DNA of 64,000 nt from Clostridium sp. CX1 (GTDB lineage Bacteria > Bacillota > Clostridia > Clostridiales > Clostridiaceae). Of the stretch, positions 25,755 through 32,940 are shown in pieces. The stretch spans positions 62,001 through 126,000 of the forward strand of contig NZ_JAODOO010000001.1 in the NCBI RefSeq assembly GCF_025398335.1, in the 5' to 3' direction. How positions within the stretch are numbered: the first letter of the stretch is position 1; every line of letters begins with the position of its first letter. A program made the position numbers and the translations under genes. The notes under the pieces are model-generated. The model made no database searches. It was not told the DNA's origin and saw only the letters and a program-made list of their open reading frames with translations.

Positions 25755-25787
25755 TTTAAGGTTTGTTTAAGGTTTATTTTATAAAAT
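25755..25787 (+). promoter_or_regulatory. Tandem-repeat operator and -10 box of the VTC/DUF4956 operon
   Basis: TTTAAGGTTTG (25755-25765) and TTTAAGGTTTA (25766-25776) are identical to the repeats at 21418-21439. A TAAAAT -10 box (25782-25787) follows at the same five-base distance. It lies in the divergent region between the response regulator and the VTC gene. Confidence 0.8.
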
Positions 25788-25886
25788 AAGCTCATAAGGA
25801 AGGGATATTAAGATTAAAGAATTTTAGTTCTTAAAATAAAGTCACAACAGTAAAAGTTGATAAATCTAGGGGAAAGGAGAATAAAA

Positions 25887-26684
25887 ATGGCTATAGAGGT
25901 TTTTAACAGAAGTGAATGTAAGTTTTTAATTGAAGAGGACATATATGAAGAATTAAATACAAAGCTTTTAAAACATATGGATATGGATGATCACAATAAG
26001 GAAGCTGATTTTTATACGATAAGCAATATTTACTACGATACGGAGGACGATTATTTAATTAGAAACTCCTTATCAAAACCTAAGTATAAAGAAAAGATTC
26101 GCCTTAGATCCTATGGAGTTCCTAATATAGATGACAAAGTATATTTAGAAATTAAGAAAAAGTTTAATGGCATTGGCAATAAGAGAAGAACTTCCCTTAA
26201 ATTAAATGAGGCTTATGAATTTTTAAGTACAGGTGAAAAACCGGAGCTTAAAAGTTATATGAATAAACAAGTCATTAATGAACTACAGTACAGCTTAAAG
26301 CTCTATAACGTTGAACCGAAGCTGTATCTAGCCTATGACAGAAAAGCGATGTTTGGAAGAGATAATAGAGAAGTAAGAATAACCTTTGACACAAATATTC
26401 GGACAAGAAGATATGATTTGAGGCTTGAAGCAGGAAATTATGGAGAGCCTCTCTTAGAAAAAGGAAAGATGCTTATGGAGGTTAAGGTAGAAAAGAATAT
26501 TCCACTTTGGCTGGCTAAGCTTCTATCAGAATATAAAATTTACAAGACAAGCTTTTCAAAGTATGGTAATGAATATAAAAAAATGATTATGAATAATAAA
26601 AGATTGAAGGGAGAAATGAATAAATGCTCGACTCAGTATTCAGCTCAATATCAAATGCAGCAGCTAGCACACCAATTGCTTTAA
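25887..26684 (+). CDS. VTC-domain polyphosphate polymerase-like protein
   Basis: A 265-residue soluble protein of the VTC family, the tunnel-fold domain that makes polyphosphate from ATP in yeast Vtc4. The basic and acidic tunnel residues are visible: FNRSECKF, YYDTEDDYLI, KEKIRLRSYG, VYLEIKKKFNG with NKRR, ITFDTNIRTRR, LMEVKVEK and TSFSKYGNEY. The ATG at 25887 follows GGAAAGGAG; an upstream TTG at 25857 has no such site. Its last 61 bases overlap the DUF4956 membrane gene. Bacterial VTC proteins commonly pair with DUF4956 and with CotH or beta-helix surface proteins. No polymerase activity is shown by sequence alone. Confidence 0.85.
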   Translation: MAIEVFNRSECKFLIEEDIYEELNTKLLKHMDMDDHNKEADFYTISNIYYDTEDDYLIRNSLSKPKYKEKIRLRSYGVPNIDDKVYLEIKKKFNGIGNKRRTSLKLNEAYEFLSTGEKPELKSYMNKQVINELQYSLKLYNVEPKLYLAYDRKAMFGRDNREVRITFDTNIRTRRYDLRLEAGNYGEPLLEKGKMLMEVKVEKNIPLWLAKLLSEYKIYKTSFSKYGNEYKKMIMNNKRLKGEMNKCSTQYSAQYQMQQLAHQLL

Positions 26685-27319
26685 CAGATTCAGTTTTAAC
26701 TATCCTTATATCTTTCATATTAGGGGCAGTTATTAGTATTACCTATATGAAGACCTCAAGTAAAGGCGTATACTCACAAAACTTTTCTTTAACACTTGTG
26801 ATAATTCCAACGGTAATAGCTATCATAGTACTTTTAATAGGGAATAACATTGCTAGAGCTTTTAGTTTAGCTGGGGCCTTTTCAATAATTAAATTTAGAA
26901 GTGCACCTGGAGATCCAAAGGATATTGCTTTTGTACTATTTACTATGGCAGCAGGTCTTGCTTGTGGTGTAGGGGCTTATAGTTATGCCGGGATGTTCAC
27001 AGCTTTTCTTTGTGTGCTAATGTATATTCTTAGCATTATAAACTTTGGAGCAAAAAAACTTTCCAATAAACTTTTAAAGATTACAATACCAGAAGATTTA
27101 GATTATGAAGGTGCTTTCGAGGATATATTTGGCACCTATACAACTAGCCACCAATTAATAAAAGTAAAAACTATGGATCTAGGCAGTCTGTTTCAGCTTA
27201 TTTTCACTGTGACAATGAATAATAAAAAGAGTGAGAAGGAGTTTATAGATGCCTTAAGATGCAGGAACGGAAATTTAAATATTACTTTGTCTATGAGTGA
27301 AGATATATCCTATGGTTAG
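26624..27319 (+). CDS. DUF4956 membrane protein
   Basis: A 231-residue protein with four or five N-terminal membrane helices (about residues 15-145) and a cytoplasmic C-terminal domain of about 85 residues. The family core is FSLAGAFSIIKFRSAPGDPK followed by DIAFVLFTMAAGLACG. An AAGGGAG site lies inside the VTC coding sequence about 10 bases before the ATG. The 61-base overlap makes coupled translation likely. DUF4956 proteins almost always accompany VTC-domain genes, so the pair may act as a membrane complex that makes or moves a phosphate polymer. Function unproven. Confidence 0.85.
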   Translation: MLDSVFSSISNAAASTPIALTDSVLTILISFILGAVISITYMKTSSKGVYSQNFSLTLVIIPTVIAIIVLLIGNNIARAFSLAGAFSIIKFRSAPGDPKDIAFVLFTMAAGLACGVGAYSYAGMFTAFLCVLMYILSIINFGAKKLSNKLLKITIPEDLDYEGAFEDIFGTYTTSHQLIKVKTMDLGSLFQLIFTVTMNNKKSEKEFIDALRCRNGNLNITLSMSEDISYG

Positions 27320-27329
27320 AATGGTAAAC

Positions 27330-27378
27330 AACTGCCTGTAAGTAGCTTAATTGGCTGCTTACAGGCAGTTATATTTTT
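27330..27378 (+). terminator. Terminator after the VTC/DUF4956 operon
   Basis: AACTGCCTGTAAG pairs with CTTACAGGCAGTT (extended by GC/GC with one mismatch) around a short loop, followed by ATATTTTTA. Confidence 0.92.
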
Positions 27379-27482
27379 AACATTCTCCGGCGTTATCTAT
27401 TTATTTAGAGATAAATGTAAGAAAGAAGGCATAACTAACAGATAATGAGAGATAATATTAGCATAAAGGCATTTATAGTGGT

Positions 27483-27585
27483 ATTTCGACGGTATTTTTC
27501 AATATACACGGTATAGCTACCGTTGCTTTAAAGGGCATTGGTACTATACAATGTCTCTCGTAAGATAATACAGGGGGAAAAACAT
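27483..27585 (+). promoter_or_regulatory. Structured leader of the KimA-like transporter gene
   Basis: The leader contains a direct repeat of ACGGTAT, a hairpin ACGGTA-TAGC-TACCGT (27508-27523) and a second hairpin GGCATTG/CAATGTC (27533-27554). It does not show the conserved blocks of the ydaO c-di-AMP riboswitch that often precedes this transporter family. A structured regulatory leader is possible but not proven. Confidence 0.4.
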
Positions 27586-29451
27586 ATGCTTAAAAAATTC
27601 TTAGATATTTTACTTGGAGAACCTCTAGCCAATGAGGAAGGTAAAAACGAAAAATACAATATTCCTTTTGGACTGGCAATTATGGCTAGTGATGCAATAT
27701 CATCTGTGGCTTATGCAGCCCAGGAAATTCTTTTTGTTTTAATAGTTCTAGGTGCCGCTGCTTATCAATGGTTAACATGGACTTCTTTCATGATTATAGG
27801 GTTGTTGGTAATATTGACAATTTCCTATATTCAAATTATTAGAGCTTATCCTCAAGGAGGAGGAGCCTACAAGGTAGCAAAGGAAAATATAGGTACTAAG
27901 GCTGGTTTATCTGCCGGTGCAGGCCTGACAATTAGTTACATACTTACTGTTGCAGTTAGTGCTAGTGCTGGTGCAGATGCTATTGTCTCTGCCTTCAGCG
28001 GTTTAACAGAGTATAAGGTTACCTTTGTAGTAGTCATAATTATAGTTTTGACTATTTTAAACCTAAGAGGCATAAGTGAATCTTCAAAAATCTTTGCTAT
28101 ACCTACTTATATTTTTATTTTTAGCATGATTTTTATGATTCTTTATGGATTGTTTAAGTATTTTGTACTAAACATCCATCCAGAGCCTATGTATGCTATT
28201 CCTGCAAAGACTGTAGAAGGTGTATCGATATTTCTTATTTTAAGAGCTTTTTCTTCAGGTTGTTCTGCTTTAACTGGAGTAGAGGCAGTAAGTAATTCAG
28301 TGCCTAATTTTCAGGAACCTAGTCAAAAAAATGCAAAGACTGTTATGATATTATTAGCGGCTTTAATACTTTTTATATTCGGTGGTACTTCAATACTGGC
28401 TATATTTTATACAGCTGTACCTATTGCAAATGGTCCTACAGTTGTTTCACAAATTGCCTTTGGTGTTTTCAATAATGGAATAATGTACTACATAATACAG
28501 TTTAGTACGGCTATAATTTTACTGATGGCATGTAATACAGCCTATACAGGCTTCCCTATGCTAATGTACATAGTTGGAAAAGATGGATTTGCTCCTAGAC
28601 AATTTACTATTAGAGGTAAAAGACTTAGTTTTTCCTTTGGAATTACTGCTTTATCCTTTATAGCTTGTGTTCTAGTTATTATATTTGATGCAGACACTCA
28701 TAGGTTAATTCCTTTATATGCTATTGGCGTATTTATATCCTTTACTTTAGGCCAGTTTGGTATGGTAAACCATTGGAGGAAAGAAAGAGGCAAAGGATGG
28801 GTAAAACGTGCTATTATCAATGGTTTTGGTGCTTTGGTCACTTTATTAACAACAATAATAATTTTAGTTGAAAAATTTAGCGAAGGTGCCTTTATAGTTG
28901 CAATCTTAATTCCAATTATAATTTTAATTCAGATAAAAATTAAGACTCACTATGATAGAGTTGCTTGCCGTTTAAGTATTAGTCAGTTAAATCTAAAGAA
29001 GATAGATTTAAGAGTAAAATATACTCATATTGTGATAGTTCCAATTGCCAGCTTAAATAAGGCAACTATAGGAGCACTCCAATATGCTCAAAGCATAAGT
29101 GAAAATGTTGTTGCTCTTAATATCTCAACGGATATGGAAGCAATGGAGAAGTTAAAACAAAGATGGAGCGAATTAGATACAGATATCCTGCTTGTTGCAA
29201 AATATTCACCTTTTAGAGCGGTAGTTACTCCTCTACTAGAGTATATTGCACAAATTGCAGATGCAGCAGGTGAAACTGAAAAAATAACAGTAATTGTACC
29301 AGAATTTGTTACCCATGAACACTTTGGTGAGGTTTTACATAACCATACAAGTTTCTTTATAAGAGAAACCTTACTAAGAAGCAATAATATAATCGTGTCT
29401 ACTTATCCTTACCATCTAGTAGATGAAGATATTTGTGAACCAAACAATTAG
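27586..29451 (+). CDS. kimA: APC-family potassium transporter, KimA-like
   Basis: A 621-residue membrane protein with about 12 helices and a cytoplasmic C-terminal domain of about 150 residues. Conserved blocks match the KimA (YdaO) family: LAIMASDAISSVAYAAQEIL, AYPQGGGAYKVAKENIG, AFSSGCSALTGVEAVSNSVP and CNTAYTGFPMLMYIVGKDG. KimA is a high-affinity K+/H+ symporter inhibited by c-di-AMP through its C-terminal domain. The ATG at 27586 follows CAGGGGGAAA; the upstream frame from 27538 lacks a site. Monocistronic. The family also includes amino-acid permeases, so the K+ assignment is by similarity. Confidence 0.8.
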   Translation: MLKKFLDILLGEPLANEEGKNEKYNIPFGLAIMASDAISSVAYAAQEILFVLIVLGAAAYQWLTWTSFMIIGLLVILTISYIQIIRAYPQGGGAYKVAKENIGTKAGLSAGAGLTISYILTVAVSASAGADAIVSAFSGLTEYKVTFVVVIIIVLTILNLRGISESSKIFAIPTYIFIFSMIFMILYGLFKYFVLNIHPEPMYAIPAKTVEGVSIFLILRAFSSGCSALTGVEAVSNSVPNFQEPSQKNAKTVMILLAALILFIFGGTSILAIFYTAVPIANGPTVVSQIAFGVFNNGIMYYIIQFSTAIILLMACNTAYTGFPMLMYIVGKDGFAPRQFTIRGKRLSFSFGITALSFIACVLVIIFDADTHRLIPLYAIGVFISFTLGQFGMVNHWRKERGKGWVKRAIINGFGALVTLLTTIIILVEKFSEGAFIVAILIPIIILIQIKIKTHYDRVACRLSISQLNLKKIDLRVKYTHIVIVPIASLNKATIGALQYAQSISENVVALNISTDMEAMEKLKQRWSELDTDILLVAKYSPFRAVVTPLLEYIAQIADAAGETEKITVIVPEFVTHEHFGEVLHNHTSFFIRETLLRSNNIIVSTYPYHLVDEDICEPNN

Positions 29452-29482
29452 TTTATTTACTATGTAAATGCTACAAATATTA

Positions 29483-29516
29483 AGCAACCCTTGAAACTAA
29501 AAGGGTTGCTCTTTTA
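29483..29516 (+). terminator. Terminator after the KimA-like gene
   Basis: AGCAACCCTT (29483-29492) pairs with AAGGGTTGCT (29501-29510) around an eight-base loop, followed by CTTTTAAC. Confidence 0.9.
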
Positions 29517-29745
29517 ACGTCAAAAATCTTAAAAGATATTAGAAATCATATCAAAGGCTTCTTTAAACATATCATTAGTTTAAATTGTTCCTTTAAACTC
29601 CATTATAAAGGAAATATCACACAGAATACATAATGAAGTATAACCATTTGTAGATAACTTGAATACTTTAATAATAATTATTTTTAAATTGGATATACTA
29701 CTTATTACCCCTTACTTTTAATAGAATTTTATTATAGCAACAAAT

Positions 29746-29787
29746 AGTGCTACACTTTTTTATATGGTGTAGCACTTGTTAGTTTTT
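29746..29787. terminator. Terminator-like hairpin in a non-coding stretch
   Basis: AGTGCTACAC pairs perfectly with GTGTAGCACT (29767-29776) around an 11-base T-rich loop, with AGTTTTTC downstream. No gene lies directly before it on either strand, so it may be the relic or end of an unrecognised transcript. Confidence 0.55.
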
Positions 29788-29803
29788 CAATATAGGAATA
29801 AAA

Positions 29804-29833
29804 TTTATCTATTGTAAATTTACAATAGATAAA
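29804..29833. repeat. Perfect 30-bp palindrome
   Basis: The half TTTATCTATTGTAAA is followed directly by its exact reverse complement with no spacer. It lies in non-coding DNA between the KimA-like gene and a minus-strand unknown gene. It could be a regulator binding site or cruciform-prone relic; it has no terminator T-run. Confidence 0.75.
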
Positions 29834-29956
29834 CATAATCTTTGTGATGCGACGTAAAAACACCCCAAAATTCAATTCTAAATAATACAGTATTCTGATA
29901 AATTATTCGTTTTTTTATTTATATTACGTTAAATAAACGACAAATGTAACCTAACA

Positions 29957-30607
29957 CTATTTACTTTCTGATGATACTAGCTGAATACTATACTGCGCTT
30001 TGAAATCTTCATCAAATCTATTTATTTCTGAAGATACTAATACCCATTTCTCTCTATTTATAATCTCATTCTTATCTAGCGAACCAGTATTACTAACACT
30101 CTCAAGACTTCCGTTCAGTATTTTTTGAATCCCTTGATAATATTTAAAAACTAAGTCTATCTTTTCATTTTCTTTATCGTAATTTATGTTATCTTTATCC
30201 TTATATGTTTGTCTCAGATAATGAAAATAAGAGTCTAAAATAATCCCAAAAGAGGATTGCTCTTGATATATTTGTGCTAGATTCCCTATCTTCCACTGGT
30301 AATCATGAACTGATAAACCTATATACCATTGTTCACTTCTTATTATTGAATTTAAATACGTAAGTTCTGCAACATCACTGTCGGAGATTCTCTTATAAGT
30401 CCTTACAGTGTCTAGTTTCTTTATTGCCTCATTAGTTCGTGATTGAAGATTTTCTAACCTATAATAACAATTTCTATTAAAAGCATACTTCGCATTCTCA
30501 AATTTATTATAGAGCATTCCTGCAGCTATCACGGACACTCCTATAAATAACAAGATTATACCTCTAATAATTGTTGTATTGTCCATCTTTCGCTTCAATT
30601 TATCCAC
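29957..30607 (-). CDS. Single-pass membrane protein, unknown function
   Basis: A 216-residue protein with one hydrophobic helix (about residues 14-32, IRGIILLFIGVSVIAAGML) and a mostly helical, charged C-terminal part of about 180 residues presumed extracytoplasmic. It is rich in Tyr, Asn, Asp and Lys. No family was recognised. The start is uncertain: GTG at 30607 lies too close to GAAGGG, an in-frame TTG at 30598 is better spaced, and ATG at 30586 has a weak site. It stands alone between two non-coding stretches of more than 400 bases, which suggests accessory DNA. Confidence 0.55.
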   Translation of the reverse strand: MDKLKRKMDNTTIIRGIILLFIGVSVIAAGMLYNKFENAKYAFNRNCYYRLENLQSRTNEAIKKLDTVRTYKRISDSDVAELTYLNSIIRSEQWYIGLSVHDYQWKIGNLAQIYQEQSSFGIILDSYFHYLRQTYKDKDNINYDKENEKIDLVFKYYQGIQKILNGSLESVSNTGSLDKNEIINREKWVLVSSEINRFDEDFKAQYSIQLVSSESK

Positions 30608-31067
30608 TACCCTTCGTTAAAGTATAATGTGATATACAATACGGAGCTAAATCTGAGATATTTAATTCATACAATTATAATTTAGCTTATCAGAATTATA
30701 ACATATATTCATATAATTACCTGTAAAATTTATATAAAAATATAAGTAATTCTGATTTTTAACACCATATTATTCATTTATCAAAGAACATAATTTGTAC
30801 TTCCAGATTCATTAATTACTTCGCTTTTATTTCATATTGCACATTAATCGTAAATTTTTGATATATGAACAATCGTAATAACGTATGTGAAATTACATGA
30901 AGTAAACTTTTTATATTATTACTGCACAGAGAAAATTTATTACTCAATGTTATAGAATATATTTAAAGTTTCGATAATTATAAATCGTGATTATTTTTTA
31001 AACATGATTGAAAATTCAAACAGCTAATGTTAATATTTAGATAGTGTAGTCATTATTTAAAATAGAA
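30608..31067. other. 460-base AT-rich non-coding stretch
   Basis: No convincing gene, RNA or repeat was found. It consists of AT-rich sequence upstream of the unknown minus-strand gene, up to the gene remnant at 31068. It may represent decayed DNA. Confidence 0.5.
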
Positions 31068-31145
31068 GGATACGCCTTAATAGATGACAAAACTGTAATA
31101 CTTGTACTAGGTGCAGGAAAAAAGGCTGCAAAAGCCATTGACTAA
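31068..31145 (+). pseudogene. C-terminal remnant of an NfnB/GltD-like flavoprotein
   Basis: Translation in this frame gives GYALIDDKTVILVLGAGKK, then AAKAID and a TAA stop. It resembles the extreme C-terminus of NADPH-dependent glutamate synthase beta-subunit-like proteins (NfnB, SudA, GltD), which end with a TVILAMGAGKKAAKAIDEYL-type sequence. No start or upstream domain is present: preceding DNA is AT-rich and non-coding. The stop is directly followed by ATG TTA GAG AAA in the same frame, which leads into the DUF3841 gene region. It is probably a fragment left by deletion. Confidence 0.55.
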
Positions 31146-31169
31146 ATGTTAGAGAAAGAAGGAGGACCA

Positions 31170-31730
31170 ATGGATAATAAAATAAGGGTGTGGACCAGAC
31201 AAGATGAAAAGATTCTTAATGTATTAGAAAAGGACGGAAGACATATAGCCAAAAGAGAATATATCGAACAAAAAATGGAGGATTGTTCTAAAGTATATCT
31301 TGATGTATACACATGGTATACAGAAAAAGCTAAAGATATAGTAGCCAAACCATCTGACGTACAATATCCAATTTGGGTTTCATTAAGTAGTGATAATATG
31401 CTTCAACCGGTTTCAGGTACAGTTATACTAGAGCTTTTGATTGACAGGGATTTACTAATAGTAGTTGATCTAGAAAAGTGGGGGAGAGTAGTTAACTACT
31501 GGTATGTACCTTTAACTTTAAAAGATGAAGAAGATTATGATAAAAAACTTAAAAATTATGGAATAACCAACAACTCCAATGTGTATTTAAGTAACTTTTA
31601 CCCTCATCTAAAAAAAGAAGTAATTAAAAGTTGGGACAGGCTTTTTGATAATTCATATTCGTTATCAGATTTAAACGTGGGAACTATTTGGGAGGTAAAA
31701 AAGGAATGGATACAAAAGATAATAAAATAA
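31170..31730 (+). CDS. DUF3841 family protein (first of a tandem pair)
   Basis: A 186-residue soluble protein. The ATG at 31170 follows AAGGAGGA; an ATG at 31146 lacks a site. The family pattern is visible: an N-terminal IRVWTRQDEKILNVLEKDG, AKREYIEQKM, AKPSDVQYPIWVSLS near residue 65, and a C-terminal SWDRLFD with TIWEVKKEWI. DUF3841 proteins have no established function. Its last 25 bases overlap the next gene, a divergent paralogue, so the two are coupled. Confidence 0.75.
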   Translation: MDNKIRVWTRQDEKILNVLEKDGRHIAKREYIEQKMEDCSKVYLDVYTWYTEKAKDIVAKPSDVQYPIWVSLSSDNMLQPVSGTVILELLIDRDLLIVVDLEKWGRVVNYWYVPLTLKDEEDYDKKLKNYGITNNSNVYLSNFYPHLKKEVIKSWDRLFDNSYSLSDLNVGTIWEVKKEWIQKIIK

Positions 31731-32311
31731 GACTTTACACATCACAAAGCTTTGAGGTAGTTAAACTTTTGAAGGAGCAAAATGTATGTTATGTCAAAAA
31801 AGAATACATTGAAAAAAAGTATCAAGAGGTTTCCGGTATATTTATGGAGGCATATAATTGGTACATAAGCAGAGCGCAGAATATTGTAAGAAAGCCTGAA
31901 TGTGCAAAGTATCCATATTGGGCATTTACTAAAGCTGAATATGCCGGTTTGTATCCGGGATGCTATCTGCTTACTATGGAAATACCTATTGATGAAGTGA
32001 TTTTTTTTAAAGTTGAAGATTGGAACAAAGTTTTAAACCTGAAATATTTGGATGTTAGCGAAGAAGATGAGAAAAACCATAAAGATATGTTGGCAAAACA
32101 GAATATCTCCATTGAGTCCGATATATTTACCAAGCCTTTTTATCCATATTTGAAATCAAAAGTAAAGAAAAGCTGGGATAATTTATTTAAATATAATGAG
32201 TTAATAAAATCAGGAGTTATGCAGAAATCAGTTTTACAAACAAGCCTATGGGAGCTAAGGAAAGAGTGGATTGTTGATATCAAGGGTGCTACGAAAGATA
32301 TTTGTATATAA
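31706..32311 (+). CDS. DUF3841 family protein (second of a tandem pair)
   Basis: A 201-residue paralogue of the preceding gene: IRLYTSQSFEVVKLLKEQN, VKKEYIEKKYQE, RKPECAKYPYWAF, SWDNLFKYN and SLWELRKEWI. The ATG at 31706 is preferred over a TTG at 31688 because GGGAGG is better spaced for it. The conserved frame of the pair (IxxYT/WT, YPxW, SWDxLF, W-E-x-x-K/R-E-W-I) argues for duplication followed by divergence. No enzymatic motif is visible. Confidence 0.75.
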   Translation: MDTKDNKIRLYTSQSFEVVKLLKEQNVCYVKKEYIEKKYQEVSGIFMEAYNWYISRAQNIVRKPECAKYPYWAFTKAEYAGLYPGCYLLTMEIPIDEVIFFKVEDWNKVLNLKYLDVSEEDEKNHKDMLAKQNISIESDIFTKPFYPYLKSKVKKSWDNLFKYNELIKSGVMQKSVLQTSLWELRKEWIVDIKGATKDICI

Positions 32312-32404
32312 ATATTATTGGTTTAAGAGTAAACGGAAAAAGTTACCAAGTTGTTTAAAACAAAGAAATTACGTTAAATAAGAATGACGCTTATCAATAT
32401 ATAA

Positions 32405-32868
32405 CTATTCTAATACAAAACGACTGTATGCAATACTTTTTCCTGTGCTTGTTTTAAAATTTTGTTCAATACAGGTCTTTATTTCCTGCTGCTGCTTATG
32501 TATATCCATAACTGTTAAATTCTCTAATAAATCTGCTTCCCATTGTATTTGAAAATCAATTCCATCAATTTTGGAAGGGGTATGATGGTTACCTATTATA
32601 AAGCATATCCTATCTTTTTTAATATATCTCTTGCTACTGCTGGTCCTTCTTTTTCTTGATAAATACCATCTATTGAGCCATACTTCTTCTGTGCTTCAAC
32701 TGCACCAATATCATGTAGTATTGCAACAATAGTGATTAATTCTTTTTCAATATTTTCGCCTTTCATTATATCCTCTGCATTTTGTAACACTTTGAGAGTA
32801 TGGTCTACTCCGAAAGGAAGTTCCTTAAAAACTTCTTTCATTTCTTCAATAATTTTCTCTTTAAACAT
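32405..32868 (-). pseudogene. Frameshifted HD-domain phosphohydrolase
   Basis: The intact part (32868-32596) encodes 90 residues of an HD-domain protein, with GVDHTLKVL and VAILHDIGAVEA, ending abruptly at KKIGYAL and a stop. A second frame directly continues the family: ICFIIGNHHTPSKIDG, then FQIQWEADLLENLTVMDIHK, down to a stop at 32405. The missing stretch after KKIG and the frame change point to a short deletion at about 32590-32600. The break separates the first HD ligands from the last His and Asp (GNHH, WEADLLEN), so the protein is probably inactive. GGAGGTAA precedes the original ATG. Confidence 0.8.
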
Positions 32869-32940
32869 AAATTACCTCCATAACTTTTACTGCACAATAA
32901 CTTACTATTTTTAGTTAAAGTAATTATATCATAAATTCAG

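Larger units (their letters stand above)
29517..29956. other. 440-base non-coding stretch with two inverted repeats
   Basis: No gene was found. It contains a terminator-like hairpin (29746-29787) and a perfect 30-bp palindrome (29804-29833). The rest is very AT-rich, and a last weak dyad (TCGTTT-ATTTA/TAAAT-AAACGA, 29907-29940) lies just beyond the end of the minus-strand gene. Confidence 0.6.

Noticed and set aside
27373-27585. A ydaO-type c-di-AMP riboswitch before the KimA-like gene
   Set aside because: The conserved blocks of that riboswitch could not be found; only simple hairpins are present.
29517-31067. Insertion sequence or prophage remnant in the accessory segment
   Set aside because: No transposase, integrase or terminal inverted repeats with target duplication were found; only the isolated palindrome and gene fragments support instability.
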